From NCBI GenBank assembly GCA_003439945.1, contig QVRM01002469.1, positions 1 through 64,000 of the forward strand: DNA of 64,000 nt, in the 5' to 3' direction. The notes under the pieces are model-generated. The model was not told the DNA's origin, ran no database searches, and was given only the letters and a program-made list of their open reading frames with translations. The stretch is from Dermanyssus gallinae (lineage: Eukaryota > Arthropoda > Arachnida > Mesostigmata > Dermanyssidae). Positions 48,821 to 61,672 of the stretch are shown in pieces. The position numbers and the translations under genes were made by a program. Within the stretch, counting starts at the first letter, position 1. Each line of letters begins with the position of its first letter.

Positions 48821-49108
48821 ACTTCAGCGACCCAGCGGACGATCCAAATAGTCCCGACTACCGTCTCACGGCTGAACACTTTCCCCACTATCTGCTGCCA
48901 CCGAAGATCAACAAACAGTCTTCGGACGTGCTCTCCGCCGAGGCTACGGCCACCGCCAATGGCGACGAAAACGGCCACAATCCTGCGGAAGATCCTGGTC
49001 AGCGACTTCATAGTCAGGTCGAACAGGTCCCACAACCACAACCGCTTCAGAGAGACAAGGAAGAGGTGGTCATCAGACCGGACGATTTCGCCGACCTACA
49101 GTTCATCG
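48821..49108 (+). CDS. NPDC1: NPDC1-family gene, exon 2 (extracellular region)
   Basis: Begins after TTGACAG at 48820 and ends at the donor CATCG|GTAAGC. The 95 full codons encode an acidic, proline-rich, low-complexity extracellular segment (DPADDPNSPDYRL, then PHYLLPPKIN) and end in EVVIRPDDFADLQFIG, which runs directly into the membrane span of exon 3. Incoming phase matches exon 1 and outgoing phase matches exon 3. There are no cysteines, so the cysteine-rich domain of the vertebrate protein is not here. Confidence 0.85.
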
Positions 49109-49140
49109 GTAAGCTTTATTCACGCTACTTAGACGCTCCC

Positions 49141-49144
<4 letters not shown>

Positions 49145-49204
<60 letters not shown>
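49145..49204. repeat. (TA)n array in intron 2
   Basis: 60-bp TA run 37 bp downstream of the exon 2 donor. Confidence 0.95.
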
Positions 49205-49207
<3 letters not shown>

Positions 49208-50917
49208 CGTTTAAATAAGCAAAGAAACGTGCCATAAGGTGATGGCACGGCTAAATATACTTGCACACAACAAGGGGCTGTCACGTATTCGACCAAACAT
49301 TCAGGGGACAGGATCGTTTGTGTAATGTTGTAAGCTTGACGTTACAAAGGTGGCATAGGAGACCTACTATTCAGACAGAAAGCACTCGGCACTTGCTGTG
49401 AAGATAGTTTTGCTGTGTCGGGTTTCTGCCCCCGGGGTTGCCCACTTTCTCCCCCGGGATATCTTCCCGATAGGGGTTGCATTCAACTTACTTTTACAGT
49501 CACTAATAACACTTGACTAGAACGTATATACAGACATGTATGTCTTTGTTGAACTAAAGTGAACATCGATCGAGAATTTGTTTCTGCAGCAGTTAAAACA
49601 GCAATTCTTACACTCAGATTGCCTTTCTGAAAGGCAAATTGAAACGAGCAAAAACGGCCCAAAACCCCGCAAGCATTCTGGCGGTCTACCTCGCTTTACC
49701 ACGACTGCTGGCAAGACGTAGGGGCGTTCTTCTTGAATGTGTATATCTTGGCCATTGCCGAATATAGTGTACCTATACGCAGGTTGAGTTTTTCGCTCTT
49801 ATATGCCGCCATCATAGCTGGTTCGCGAGTGCAACAGGGAGTGCTGCGCACAATGAATGCACTGCGCCTGAAGAAGCAAAAGACATTAAACAGCGAATAT
49901 TAACCCGATTCATCTGTAGATAATCAAAGCAAAAATCGGCACAGTGTTATATTTAATAATTATTCTCTTAGCAGCAGAATTTACTGAAGCCTCGTAATTT
50001 GGTGCGCTATTCTCTTGTTCATATAATACAACACATATGCTACATACAGAAAAGAAGCTAATTAGCTTGAGGTAATTATTTCATCATGTGCGTGCATGAA
50101 ACGCGCAACGACCAACGTTACCAATATTGTGCCACTGCGCGGCTTGTTCAACCAAATTACAAAATATAAATATATCTGGCCTATGTTTGTGTGACGGCTG
50201 CTTAGTAATGCAAAGATGCATTTTTCCCCTTATGGTTCCAGATAAACAAGTGTGTCGAACTAATGTGCCTCACTTTTAGCAGAGCTGTCGCATATTTTCT
50301 ATGAAATATCAATATATCCTTTATACTTTTAGCTTAATGTTTACACGGCAGCTACTTAGCAGTGCGAATGCCAGTGTTTCTCTGGTGCTACTAGATATTT
50401 CAGATGGTTTGAAAAATGCGCCACACTCTTAGTAAACCTCTCACCAGTTTGCTGTGAGAGTTGTCTATTGCATATGTGCGTTAGAGACAGTGTACTCACA
50501 TGACTAGATTCCTTGTCTGTTAAACTATGATATCTTAGATTAGTGGAGAAATAGATGCGTGAAAAGTTTGCCTGTAGATATCCTAACTTTCATTGGACGA
50601 GCAAGGTGGCACCAGGGCCGCGGTACATATCGGCCAATTGGGGATCGCTTTTTCGATAAACGAGTACATTCTCGTTTTCATACGTTTTTAAAGCAGGCGG
50701 TGCTTCGCGATATTGAGCGTCGTTTGCAAGGCAAGATTACGCGCGGATTGCAATTTAAGCTTAGAAGCCAAACGACTGATTTAACGCGCATACATAAACA
50801 GAAAAGGTGACAGCAGGTGCAAGAGAAGCTTGAGTAAAATCGACCGATGAAGGTACTACCCTCGTTGAAGGGATTCTCAAGCGCGTGTGTGATAACAAAA
50901 TTGCTTTTTTATTTCAG

Positions 50918-51152
50918 CTGTTGTAGCCGGCTGCAGTACCATTGCGGCGTTCCTGATCGTGTCGACGGGCTACTGTGTCTATCGGGTCCACCAGAATCAG
51001 CGGATGGCTCAGGACGTCGACTATCCGGCGTATGGCGTGACAGGACCCGTCAAGAACGCACTGGGGTCGCCTCCTGCCGACCGAAAGCTTGCCCAGAGCG
51101 CCCAGATGTACCACTTCCAGCATCAGAAGCAACAGATGATTGCCGTTGAAAA
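50918..51152 (+). CDS. NPDC1: NPDC1-family gene, exon 3 (membrane span and LAQSAxMYHxQHQ motif)
   Basis: Begins after the strong acceptor TTTTATTTCAG and ends before GTACGT. It encodes a single transmembrane helix (VVAGCSTIAAFLIVSTGYCV), a basic juxtamembrane YRVHQNQR, a tyrosine-rich DVDYPAYGVTG and then DRKLAQSAQMYHFQHQKQQM. The last block is nearly identical to the conserved cytoplasmic motif of NPDC1 (neural proliferation, differentiation and control protein 1) and its nematode counterpart cab-1. In other animals NPDC1 is a neuronal membrane/vesicle protein linked to growth control and secretion. Confidence 0.93.
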
Positions 51153-51783
51153 GTACGTACGCTAGATACTAGCAAATACATCGGTTATCCTGAAACATCA
51201 GTTAATTAAACTCACCAGACCTTGTTCTTAATTTCACTCTGAAACTCCGGCATTGTTGCTTTTAGTGTTGTTGCTGCTGTATTGTGCGCGCATACTAATA
51301 ACCATCGCTGGTGCATATTTGACAAAACGCACGTAATTGTAATTTTTTAACAGTGTTGTTACTTAATCTGTCCTCGTTTGAGTCACTCTTACGAACACAA
51401 TCTAGAAATCTACATAAGGGCGCTACTGAACGTTGAAGCAGCGTTCACACTGTATATACTTTTAAAAGGTGACAGATAATAATAATAGTGTGCCGCATCG
51501 TCATGGAAATTGAACAAAAAGGACGGTATTGTAATTAAATGGTCTAAGCAAGTCGACGTTTACGTGCAAAACTCGATGAACGCTTAAATCGTCACGAACT
51601 CTAGTCACGGATAGACCTATCCTCTGCTAGGTGGCCAATCAGTGTAGGATTGTCTTTCTGATGTTTGTTGACTTAATCCAAGAAAAAATACAAGGTCGAA
51701 AAGCCGAAGTTCTATATTTTGTCGCACCCTTGTAGTACTTAGGAGAAGTATCTGCTACAAAATGTAATGTGTTTAGTTTATAT

Positions 51784-51786
<3 letters not shown>

Positions 51787-51856
<70 letters not shown>
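51787..51856. repeat. (TA)n array in intron 3
   Basis: 70-bp TA run. Confidence 0.95.
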
Positions 51857-51860
<4 letters not shown>

Positions 51861-51973
51861 AAACGTACTACAATTCGCAATAATATATTTAGGAGCGACG
51901 TCACGAATGTCCATATGAAGCCCAAGCAGCTAATCACAGAAATCTATACCTGCCTACGGTACAGCAGTTGCTC

Positions 51974-51976
<3 letters not shown>

Positions 51977-52016
<40 letters not shown>
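51977..52016. repeat. (TA)n array in intron 3
   Basis: 40-bp TA run, 120 bp from the previous one. Confidence 0.95.
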
Positions 52017-52019
<3 letters not shown>

Positions 52020-52436
52020 TTCTTACATACATACTCTCGTGTAATAATATTCTACTTTAGTACTATATACAATCTTTGTATAACTATGTGCAGATACAGA
52101 AACGCCGTATGCTTGCGTAAATATGCACATGAAGGCGGTGCACTAGTGTACGCCACATTGTCAGGTTAGTCTAGAATTTAAAACCTGGGTTAAGGAGATT
52201 GTTTTTAATTCTAGACTATCCTCCGTCCCCTACGGGTTTGGAACTCAACCTGGGGTATATCTTCAAAGCACCGAGGGCCGGGCATGTTAAGATATCTAGG
52301 GTTTCCCTAACAGTCCTTGTGGCAGCATGGCCGGTCAGATTAGTCTGTCGATTTGCAACTGCTGTCCTATGCTTTTGTGCCTGCACCGTGTGTAACTTTT
52401 GCTATGATGATCTGTTCGTCTGTGCGACGTATTCAG

Positions 52437-52551
52437 GAATCAGCAAGCCGTTCTGCCATCGCCAGCTAATCGAAGAGCTTCACACTCGGAAGGCGAAAGT
52501 GATGATGAGGACAAAGATTACACCGTCTACGAATGTCCCGGACTTGCGCCG
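52437..52551 (+). CDS. NPDC1: NPDC1-family gene, exon 4
   Basis: The acceptor ATTCAG at 52431-52436 supplies the last base of a Lys codon split from exon 3. The 38 codons read NQQAVLPSPANRRASHS, an acidic EGESDDEDKD and then YTVYECPGLAP, the hallmark NPDC1 block (vertebrate form FTVYECPGLAP). The exon ends in phase 0 before GTACGC. Confidence 0.93.
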
Positions 52552-52628
52552 GTACGCCTACTACTACGCTGTATCCGTGCTATATATCGACAAACACATA
52601 CTAGCATACATAAATCACCTAAATATTG

Positions 52629-52718
52629 ACTTGCATAGCCTTCCCGCAATTAGTAAATATGTACTTGCATAGCCTCCCCGCAATTAGTAAATATGTACTT
52701 GCATAGCCTCCCCGCAAG
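52629..52718. repeat. 34-bp minisatellite in the last intron
   Basis: The unit ACTTGCATAGCCTCCCCGCA plus ATTAGTAAATATGT is repeated at 52629, 52663 and (partial) 52697. It fills much of the 220-bp intron between exons 4 and 5. Confidence 0.9.
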
Positions 52719-52771
52719 TAGTAGTCCGCCTACTACGCTAATACGTTCTGCTTCCGTGTGTGTGACTTTAG

Positions 52772-52828
52772 GGCGGCCAAATGGAAGTGCGGAATCCGTT
52801 GTTTAACGAGCGCAAGGCTTCGAAATAG
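52772..52828 (+). CDS. NPDC1: NPDC1-family gene, last exon
   Basis: Follows the acceptor GACTTTAG and encodes GGQMEVRNPLFNERKASK and a TAG stop (52826-52828). GxMEVRNPLF is the conserved C-terminal motif of NPDC1, so the protein ends here as expected. With all five exons the predicted product is 264 residues, against 325 in human NPDC1. The difference is mainly the missing cysteine-rich N-terminal part and a shorter tail. Confidence 0.93.
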   Translation, partial: GGQMEVRNPLFNERKASK

Positions 52829-53002
52829 ACACGACGACAACGACAACGACGACTAGAGGATGAGGTGCGAAGTTCTCGGACACGTATGGCCGCGTAACAT
52901 TAAGCCGACGCGTTGACAACGCAACTCGAATACGTGTACCACCACAGCTCAACAGAGGCTACAATGGCTAACGTCTCACCGATGGAACTCAAGCGGTGAT
53001 CC

Positions 53003-53190
53003 GGCTCATAACAATAGCAACGACAACAACAGCAACAACAGCAACAACGGCAACAACGGCAACAACGACAACAACGTCACCAACAACAACAACAAAAGCA
53101 CCAACCACAAAAGCACGACCAACAACAACAACGACGATGACGACGACAACAACAACAACAACAACAACAACAATATCCACCATACACCAC
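53003..53190. repeat. (CAA)n-rich stretch, probable 3' untranslated region of the NPDC1-family gene
   Basis: CAA/CGA triplets dominate from 53003 to 53190 and again at 53820-53860. They give polythreonine and polyvaline frames that are not genes. No AATAAA is obvious close to the stop codon. Confidence 0.7.
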
Positions 53191-55308
53191 AATGCGAAGA
53201 CGAACAACAGCAGCGGAGGGGAAAAGACAACGCAAACTGTACGCTAAGGATCGTTGTTGTTAATCGGAGTTGAAAACTGCCATCTGCCAGCTCTAAGTGA
53301 CGGGAAGGTGGGAAGGAGGCCTTTCGAGCGGTTTTAGAGAGGTTTCCAGTCCATCCCAACAGATCTATCCGAGGCTCTGTAAGCCGAACAACTGGCCAAA
53401 ACAAACTGAACCAGAAACTTCGGCAGCACATACATAGATGCGCGCTAGGACTTCACTACTCGTCACGACTATAAAGACTGACGATGATGCTGGTGATTAT
53501 GCTGATGCGTGATCATTACTGATTACGATGGTGATGATGATGATTGGCTGGCACGCACATCAACAGATACGGTGGAGATACCTACTAGTACTGGACAAGA
53601 TAGGTCGATTTTAGCTCGTATCAGTAGTTAACCTTCGTTGCCTTTGACTGACGGCAGCGTAGCCACAAGTAAAGCAGCAAGCACCCGTTTACAACGACAT
53701 CGGCGCTGACAACAGCAACAACGATGATAGACATTCAAACAAAAGCACCCAAACCAATAATGAATAGATACAAAGCGATCTGATGACAATTGACGGCAAC
53801 AACGACACCAGCGACGCCACCAAAACAACAATAACAACAACAACATCAACAACAACAACGACAGTAAATATTTAAATGGTTCTATAACACGGGGCGGTAA
53901 CGGGAAAACGCATAGTGATAAGAAGTTTGACCACAGCAACAAACAGTTAATCAAGAGAGGAATCGACGTAAGGCGGGACTAGGAATACGCTGGATAACGA
54001 AGATGAGATAAATCGAGACACTCACCGTTTATAGATGCAACGATTAAAGTAGGTGTCGAATGCTCACGAGTGTAATTTCCCAAAAAAAAAAAACAAACAC
54101 GCCTACACGCCATGGAACAGAAGACTCCACGATGAGAAGACAAGTGCACATACGCATAAATATCTACGAAAGTTGTGTTCGTGTTGAAAACAGGAGGGCA
54201 GACGTACCGCTTCACAATGCAACATCATCCACGGATATGTTTGTTGTTCCATATTTATTGTCTTAGCGTAGAACGTTTTTTTTTTGTTCTTTCAACAACG
54301 TTTTTCTCTCCGTATTGTTGCCCCACTAACGAGACGTTCCATGTTCTACTGTTGTTGATGCTTGTTCAGCATAAAGCTATCATAAACACCATGTACCTGT
54401 TGGCTGACCTGCCTCCCACTACCCCATATCTCCCCCGTCATGTCTCTCATCCATCCTACACTACTAAAACGAGAACCATCAAACGTCGAGTGACGTAAAC
54501 ATTATGCGACCATTTCTGCACCGTAACGTCCGACTTTCATATGTGTATACTTCGATCTAGCTACCCTTGATGCGATATGGATCGGCGGTATGATCAGGCG
54601 CCGACGTTAGCGAAGCTTTTGTTTTGAGGACACAACGAGAAGAGCCATCGACACATTCATACATCGGAGTGACGTCGATACATTAATGCATTGGAGTAGA
54701 CATAAGATTCGCCAGCGTTGAGCCAGTGTTGGATTATTTTACCTCATGAAACGATGGCGAAATACACGTGAAAAGACCCGTTTAGGCGAAAAACGCCGTG
54801 GCAAAGGTCCCACTCAATCCGCAGAGGGACAAAAGACAATGAACTAAATGACATTCGAATTCGTAGCGAAACTTGCGGGAGGGCAGATTTCAGAGCCTCC
54901 TGCTGTTCTATAAACGACAGCAATCACGATGCGATGACAATACATAATGCCATAAACTATCATCTAACCTCTCTTCGATCGAACAAAATTATATATATAT
55001 ATATATATGCTAGCAGGCAATTAGAGACAGACGCACGCAAACTCGGCGACATAACAATCCTCGGCGCGGAATCTTCCAGAATTTTTCTAGACTAATCGCT
55101 CTAAATACAATCAGACGGATAATCATTGTGATAGCAGTGTCGTAGTAATCAATCATTTACAACAGCATAAAAAAGGTATTTCGCTACTTGGTCTACTAAT
55201 TGGTCACTTATCGAAACCCCCCGAGACAAACAGAATTTAATGTCGCCCCTTATAGATGAAATAATCCCACTTGTTAGCTATTTTTGGTAGTTTGTTTACA
55301 AAATCAAT

Positions 55309-55311
<3 letters not shown>

Positions 55312-55366
<55 letters not shown>
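55312..55366. repeat. (TA)n array
   Basis: 55-bp TA run. Confidence 0.95.
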
Positions 55367-55369
<3 letters not shown>

Positions 55370-56159
55370 AACAGCTTTATGGAGAAGCGCAATTGACACG
55401 AAGTTTATTCCCAGTTTGTGTTTCTCAAAGAGTATAATTAAATTAATGTTTGCGTCACTTGAATCAAACAGCCCTGTCTTCACTGTCGCCTCCACTCCTT
55501 GTGTTGTGTCTAGAACTAAGCAGATAAGTTGTGTATGTGTGTGGCTGTTTGTGCACACCTAGTCGCATTATCTCCTCAAAAATACAAACGGAAATATGTC
55601 ACTATATATATGTATATTTATATAATTTTTTAGAAGGAGGGGAGCTGACCAAACCTTGCTACAATCGGGCGAAACCTTATTCATCGCAGTCATTAGTTAT
55701 ATACCACGCAAGTGTATTTTTACGTATTGTTTAATACTAATATTATTATTATTATTATTGTTAGTTTGACGTGTTGTGTTCCTAGCCCAAAAGTGGCAAA
55801 TTCGTGACGTTGCATGTGCATCGAGCTGATTGATGACAGAAAACATAGACACCGCCGACGACAGAAGAACGCCGGTGTTTTCTTTTTCCTTGGGTTTCTC
55901 TGAACGTTGAAGCGTCAGCTTACAGGCAACTTAATCGAGGGGAATCACTTCGGGCAATCGAGGCAGAGGAATAGAGACGGACAAAGAACAAAGAGACCAA
56001 CAAACAATTAACAAAATAATCCTTAGTGAACGGACTCTACTATTTTTAGGAAGTCAGATGAGGGAGCCCTTGCGAAACAACCGGTTACTAGTCACGCTTC
56101 TAACCACGCAAATCGGTGACGAAAGCAAGGGCGAATTTGTCTCTAGCTAATGCCCATAT

Positions 56160-56168
<9 letters not shown>

Positions 56169-56221
<53 letters not shown>

Positions 56222-56227
56222 TATATA
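56169..56227. repeat. (TA)n array
   Basis: TA run of nearly 60 bp, preceded by ACACACACA. Confidence 0.95.
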
Positions 56228-56782
56228 AAACAGACGAGATAGGAACAAATGTATGAATAGCGTAGATTGTCTTTGATCATAGGACAACACCCGATGGCCC
56301 AATAGCTGGTAAAAATATTACTGGCGTAAAGCAACGCAATGTAAAGAACGGTTTCAGGCATAAACTGAAACACGTCATACTTGACTTATATAACACGCAA
56401 CACTTGGTTGAATATGACAGAATCGGATGAACTATTAGCAACAGTCGCATCAGCATTCGTGTTACGACAACGTGCAGGAACAATGTCCACCCTCAGCGCT
56501 AGCTATCGCTCTCAAACACAGCAACAGAGCCATTTTACGTGAAAATGGTAAGGGATGAATTTGAATGAATACTGCACTCAAAAGGTCGTTATCGTGACAT
56601 GATTTTAGGTGATCACCGGCGAGTAGTAGTCGTTTGTGTATCGAATATCCAATCAGCATGAGAATAGAACAATAAATCAGAAACAGCCCACACTACCACA
56701 ACGATACACCAAGGTATATAGTTAAATGTCACTAGTGCGAATTATTGCGATAGAGTTGGTTTGTTGATGTATACAGAGTATC

Positions 56783-56817
<35 letters not shown>

Positions 56818-58199
56818 TAAGAATATGTATTTCCCTTTGTTTCCCGTCCTCTGCCTCTAGTAATTATCGACTGATCACATGTCAACCAATGATGAAATAT
56901 ATTGTGCTTTGTCCGGTTTCTAAAAAAAGTTGCGTCTTTATTCTTTGGACCATATTGGATAGCACACAGAAGAGACTTACCCTAGTATACGTGGACTTTA
57001 GCTGTTGCCTTCCCCGGGGCGCTAGATCCAGTGTGCGAGACAGCCAAATAGCGCCTCTAAAATTCAACCTCTCTAATACAAAATGTAACTATCTCTTTTT
57101 TCTCGGAGGCAATTTCTGATGTCTGCATTGCTAAATAATGGCTGCTACTACTTCATGATACCAGTGTTTATATTGATCAGGGTTCTTTGAGAAAGTTCAA
57201 AATATAAAAACGTACTACAACCTTCCAACGAAGCCAAGTAAAATAATTAAGCAGGTGTTTAGCATATGAGCTGTCCTGCAAAGGCCTGACTAGCGTCGTC
57301 GAGATAAAGTACCCACCGCGTAGTCCAAAATGTAATTTAAAAAAAGCACCATCATCTTACCTAATCTGGCGTACATCTTAAGCATATGTACTTAATAGAA
57401 GTTAAAGAAAATTTGCCTATGCACAACTATATCAATCCAAAATGAAGGACACCTGAATGAGAGGAAACGAAATGAACGCTACCTGATGCGCTAGTCTGAA
57501 TTCCGTGCTGTTTTCAATGTTACGTAAGCTTTGTTCTTTTCGACGAAAACTGAGTTGCAATTATTAATATTTCTGTAGATGTTGCTGACAAAGCTAAACG
57601 GAGTCAGAAAATGTGTAAAGAATGCACGCTTTTAAATAGAGATTTATATTCAATTGAAATAATACACGACAATCACATTGAGTTTACAGGTACGCACAAT
57701 TACCTCAATTATATCTGTTAATAATAATAATTGACAACTATAATAAGCTGGCATTTCTCTCCATGACAGAGCGACCTTAATATCTCTATGGGAGCCCTAC
57801 CAAAAGAAACCCTAAACTTATTTGAAGGTGTGCAAAAGCGTATCCAAAAAGCCTTTATTGAAGGTGCTCCATCAATACTTTGGATACACATACTGTCCCA
57901 ATTAGCGAGCTTCTAATGCGTCAAAACATCGGCGAATTGTATCAACTAGAACGAGCCAAGATCGCCTACTACTTTATAAGCATCAAATAGAATTATCTAA
58001 GAAAGCGCTTTTTAATATGTTGCGCGCATAACGCAGAACAACAAGGTATGACCATATGGTTTCAACTGGCACGCGTCATTTTATGCGTGTCCTAAGATGT
58101 AAATGTTTTTAACTCAACATATAGCTCATTAGTCTAGTTATTACGGATGTTATACCTCCGTTTATCGGCTAATAAAGGTGCTCCCTCTCTCTCTCTCTT

Positions 58200-58235
<36 letters not shown>

Positions 58236-58317
58236 CCATAATAAAACGAAAAACACGCGCGGAGTATTTCAGCTCACTTTCACTATATTTAAATGCATCA
58301 CCGCGTCAGCATATCTC

Positions 58318-58360
<43 letters not shown>

Positions 58361-59221
58361 TCATCTTCGCGGCATAGTATTCTCGCCACTCAATAATATT
58401 ATAGTAATCGTAAATCTAATAATACATGTGTAGATCATCAGCATTATGCCCTCATATTTTCACATACAGACAATACGTTAGGTTAATCAGTCATCTATCT
58501 ATGTATGCACCCTCTACATCGGATACTAAATGATGTGTGCCCTTGACAGAGACCATACAGACTGGAGGCGAGCGAATATAGAGTCGCACAACTGGCCTGC
58601 AATGTGCGCCAGACTCACCGCTGATTTATCCCTAGCTTTTCTCTCACTGCTCTTTGCCGCTACACTGTCAAGAGGGTCTTCCTTCCCACCAACCGCCCAT
58701 CTCTCCTCCTCTAACCAGTGATTTGAATCCCAGCCTCAAGGTCGAATCGTTTAACCCTTTAAAAGCCCTAAGGGGTCGCCGTCCAGGAGCTCCCCAATCC
58801 CAAGAGCGCAATTATTTGTCCTCAATCGGGGTGTGCGGGGACGATGAGGGTGGTTCAAGAATTCACCTGCTATTCCAGTTCGACAAATCAAAGTAGACAC
58901 TCTCTTTCTCTCTCTCTCTCTGCACTCTCGCCATGCATTCATCTTCGAGAACTCAAGAACGACAATAAACTCTTTCCTCACTCGTTCGTTCAATATGTTG
59001 CTATTGTGAATTCTCTGTTTCCTGGTACATTGTAAACACCATTACCATGGTACTTGCACACCTTGCATCTTTCCAACGGTTAGCGTCGTTTCCACAGCTA
59101 ACGCTCATTCGCTACCACACATTTAGCAATACTTGGCGCAGATATTCTTCACGCATGCATATATGTATGGGTACATGCATATACAAACATGTATATGTAT
59201 ATACACATATTGGGATATATA

Positions 59222-59239
59222 TACATATATATGGATATC

Positions 59240-59290
<51 letters not shown>
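59222..59290. repeat. Compound TA/CATA array
   Basis: TA tracts with CATA and GGATA variants, part of a wider 59150-59400 region of ATACAT-type repeats. Confidence 0.85.
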
Positions 59291-60420
59291 CTAGCATGTG
59301 CCTTTATTTGTATACATATAGGTGTACATATAAACATGCATATGTCTCTGCGCATATGCACGTGTCTATTTTATATATATATATATACGTACATGACCAC
59401 ACGCGCATACAAGTACACACAATTCACTAAGCTAAGTATAAAATTCGTTACAAATGTGGAGAACTGTAATGCTGTCAACGGTTATTGTTGTTGTTGTTGC
59501 GTTCTAGCGATGGACTTATTCATCTTCTTCTTCTTCTTTCTGTAGACTCGGCAACCGTGAGCAGCACGCTCACATGTCGATGACATGAGCTTGTTCTTTG
59601 TGGCACACCCTTGCGAAGAATCGTGCCCGACCGGCACTGCTATTTTCGTCTCTGTTTCGCTCCAGACTGCCGTAGCAGACCATACGCCGGCCGTCAGATG
59701 ACTGACTGTTCACGCCACGGCAGCCTAATCAAACGCTAATAGCTCTTCGTACACTTGGAGGAGGAATAGTCACGGTAGCGGTAATAGTAGTAGTAGTACT
59801 AGTAATAGCAGTCTTCTCGTTACCCGGGCGACTACTGCGAGACCCACGTGCTACCAATAAACAAGCTAGTTCACTCCTCAATCATGTCATATTCGCTGTA
59901 GTTGTTGCTTGCTGCTATTGCTGTTACTGTCGTATTTGTTGCAGTTTATTATTATAAGTTGTTTTTCAAAAAATTTCTAGTTGAATCAAATCCTTGCTCA
60001 CGAAGAACATTTCATGTGCTGACGATCATGGCGGTGATGGAGTGGTGGGGGCAATGAGGATGATGATTGTGGTGACGACACGATGATGATTCAAAGGAGA
60101 TCGAGTTACTCATTGTCTACGTGTTCAACATTCAACGAACATACCGTCAACACGTCAAAACTAGTGGCAGCACGTCTAAATCAGTGTCGCTTGGCTGGCC
60201 GGCTAAACTCGTTGTGGCTGCCGTTGCCGCTGCTTCTGCAGGTGCTGTAACATGTCGCTGCTACTGATATCGTGTTATTCGCCTTCGGGCTTCACATTAT
60301 CCCGAGGCGTTACACTGTACGTTTGGCCAACCGGCCACCAAAATTGACTAATATATATATTTATATATAATATATATATATATATAATATATGGATGACC
60401 TCCAATTTTGTCATCGCTGT

Positions 60421-61362
60421 TTATCTTCTTCGCAATTCGCAATTCGTTGCTTCGATGTCTGTCAACGGTGATCGACCTGCTGTTGCTGCTGCTGCTGTTG
60501 CGGGTGCTGCTCTTCTCAGCTGGCTAGCCTTATGGGGCCGATAAAACGAGATCAACATCTGTCGCTGTCCGGAGCGCGTCGTGCGGACGGCCCTGGCCAG
60601 GGACTCGATCAGCGGGGTGACGACGCTTTCCCTCGCCTCCTCGCCCGAACGCGAAGAATAATGCGAATGCGTCGACGACGGGTTTCGCCGACTTGTTACT
60701 GAGAGAGGCAATATTTCAGCAGCTCCTGCTGCTGCTGCCTCGGAGCCCGTCACGGCTACCCCCGTCGGCGTCGTTGTTGCTGTCGTTGTCGACGACAATA
60801 ACGATGACGACGACGACGACGAGGACGACGACGACGACGATCCCCGAGTACATGGTACAGTGGCCCCTCGTCGGGCGGCCATGCTCCGCCTCGACACGCG
60901 ATGATGACTCCCAATGCCGAAGGGTGTCGCCGACTCGCACATAGGCGCGTACGGTCCGGTAACGTGATGACGGGCACTATGATATCGATTGCTATGATGA
61001 AAGTGGTGACAATGCCGCGGTAGTTCTTGCAGCTGCTGCTGTTGTTGATACGATGAATGAGAACGATTGTGGTGATCTGTTGGAGAGGCATCTGTTGTCG
61101 TTGTCGTCGTCGTCGTCGTCGCCGCCGTCATGACTGTTCCCCGTTCAGTCGGAGATCGTTCAACGGGCACGTTCAACAGTAGCCGACCGGCAGCTGCAGC
61201 TTCTGCAGCAGCGGCCCGCCAAAGCGGCAGCGGCGGTCGCAGAGGGCAGAATCGACTTCCGTCGTCGCCAACGTTGTCGTCCCTACGGCCATAAGCGAGG
61301 CGCAGCCAGCTCCGCCACCACCGCTGTCGTCGATCTCCGACGGGCTGGGCGCATCCGAGGCG
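60421..61362 (-). CDS. Possible C-terminal coding or 3' UTR of jing: Ser/Thr/His/Gln-rich open frame
   Basis: This frame is open from just after the TGA at 61363-61365 to a stop at 60421 and is in the same register as the jing exon upstream of that TGA. It is built of Thr, His, Gln and Ser runs, with TAATTTTTTTTTDASPTDHH-like sequence first, then HCHHFHHSNRYH and polyserine. If the TGA or the neighbouring frame changes are sequence errors, it would be the protein's low-complexity tail. Otherwise it is 3' untranslated sequence that happens to be open. An AATAAA on the minus strand near 59944-59949 could be the polyadenylation signal. Confidence 0.3.
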   Translation of the reverse strand, partial: RLGCAQPVGDRRQRWWRSWLRLAYGRRDDNVGDDGSRFCPLRPPLPLWRAAAAEAAAAGRLLLNVPVERSPTERGTVMTAATTTTTTTTTDASPTDHHNRSHSSYQQQQQLQELPRHCHHFHHSNRYHSARHHVTGPYAPMCESATPFGIGSHHRVSRRSMAARRGATVPCTRGSSSSSSSSSSSSSLLSSTTTATTTPTGVAVTGSEAAAAGAAEILPLSVTSRRNPSSTHSHYSSRSGEEARESVVTPLIESLARAVRTTRSGQRQMLISFYRPHKASQLRRAAPATAAAATAGRSPLTDIEATNCELRRR

Positions 61363-61672
61363 TCAAACCCGCTGTCCGGTGACGGGGCGCCATTCGTTGC
61401 CTCGGCTGACCGACCGTAACGTTGTTGGCTGGCCACTGCCCCGGCCACGGGGGCGGCGACGCCCACCGTGACGGGGCCAATGTAGACGGTGACAGCTGAG
61501 GCAGGCGCCATCTGGGCCGTTGTTGCCGTGGTAACCACCTTCTGGTGGTACCACTGCTGTGGCTGGCACCACTGCTGATGCAGAAGCTGAAGTGGTGGTT
61601 CTTCTGCCGCTGGCGATGGCAGCAGCGCATAAAGCGGCGGCGGTGGCGGAGGCGCGGGCTCGCTCGTGAGTG
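61173..61672 (-). CDS. jing, alternative frame continuation
   Basis: A frame shifted relative to the DFFD exon, with protein-like composition: proline run, PLQLLHQQWCQPQQWYHQK, TVYIGPVTVGVAAPVAGAV and an acidic SGFDASDAPSPSEIDDSGGG. It ends at TGA 61173-61175. It would continue the jing protein if one base were wrong near 61675 or a splice event shifted frame there. Which of the two frames is used cannot be settled from this sequence. Confidence 0.4.

Larger units (their letters stand above)
53200..59500. other. Intergenic stretch between NPDC1 and jing
   Basis: No supported gene. It contains TA arrays at 54988-55008, 55312-55366, 56169-56227, 56784-56814, 58210-58236, 58318-58358 and 59222-59290, an ATT run near 55741-55759 and CT runs near 58186-58210 and 58904-58921. 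The two flanking genes converge on it. Confidence 0.45.

Noticed and set aside
50559..50810. 83-codon ORF in NPDC1 intron 2
   Set aside because: No domain, no matching splice phase, and it is skipped by the in-phase junction from 49108 to 50918.
53006..53431. 141-codon minus-strand frame rich in Leu, and the Thr/Val frames overlapping it
   Set aside because: They arise from the CAA/CGA triplets after the NPDC1 stop codon.
61283..61630. 115-codon third minus-strand frame in the jing tail
   Set aside because: Arg-rich shadow of the better overlapping frames, with no independent support.
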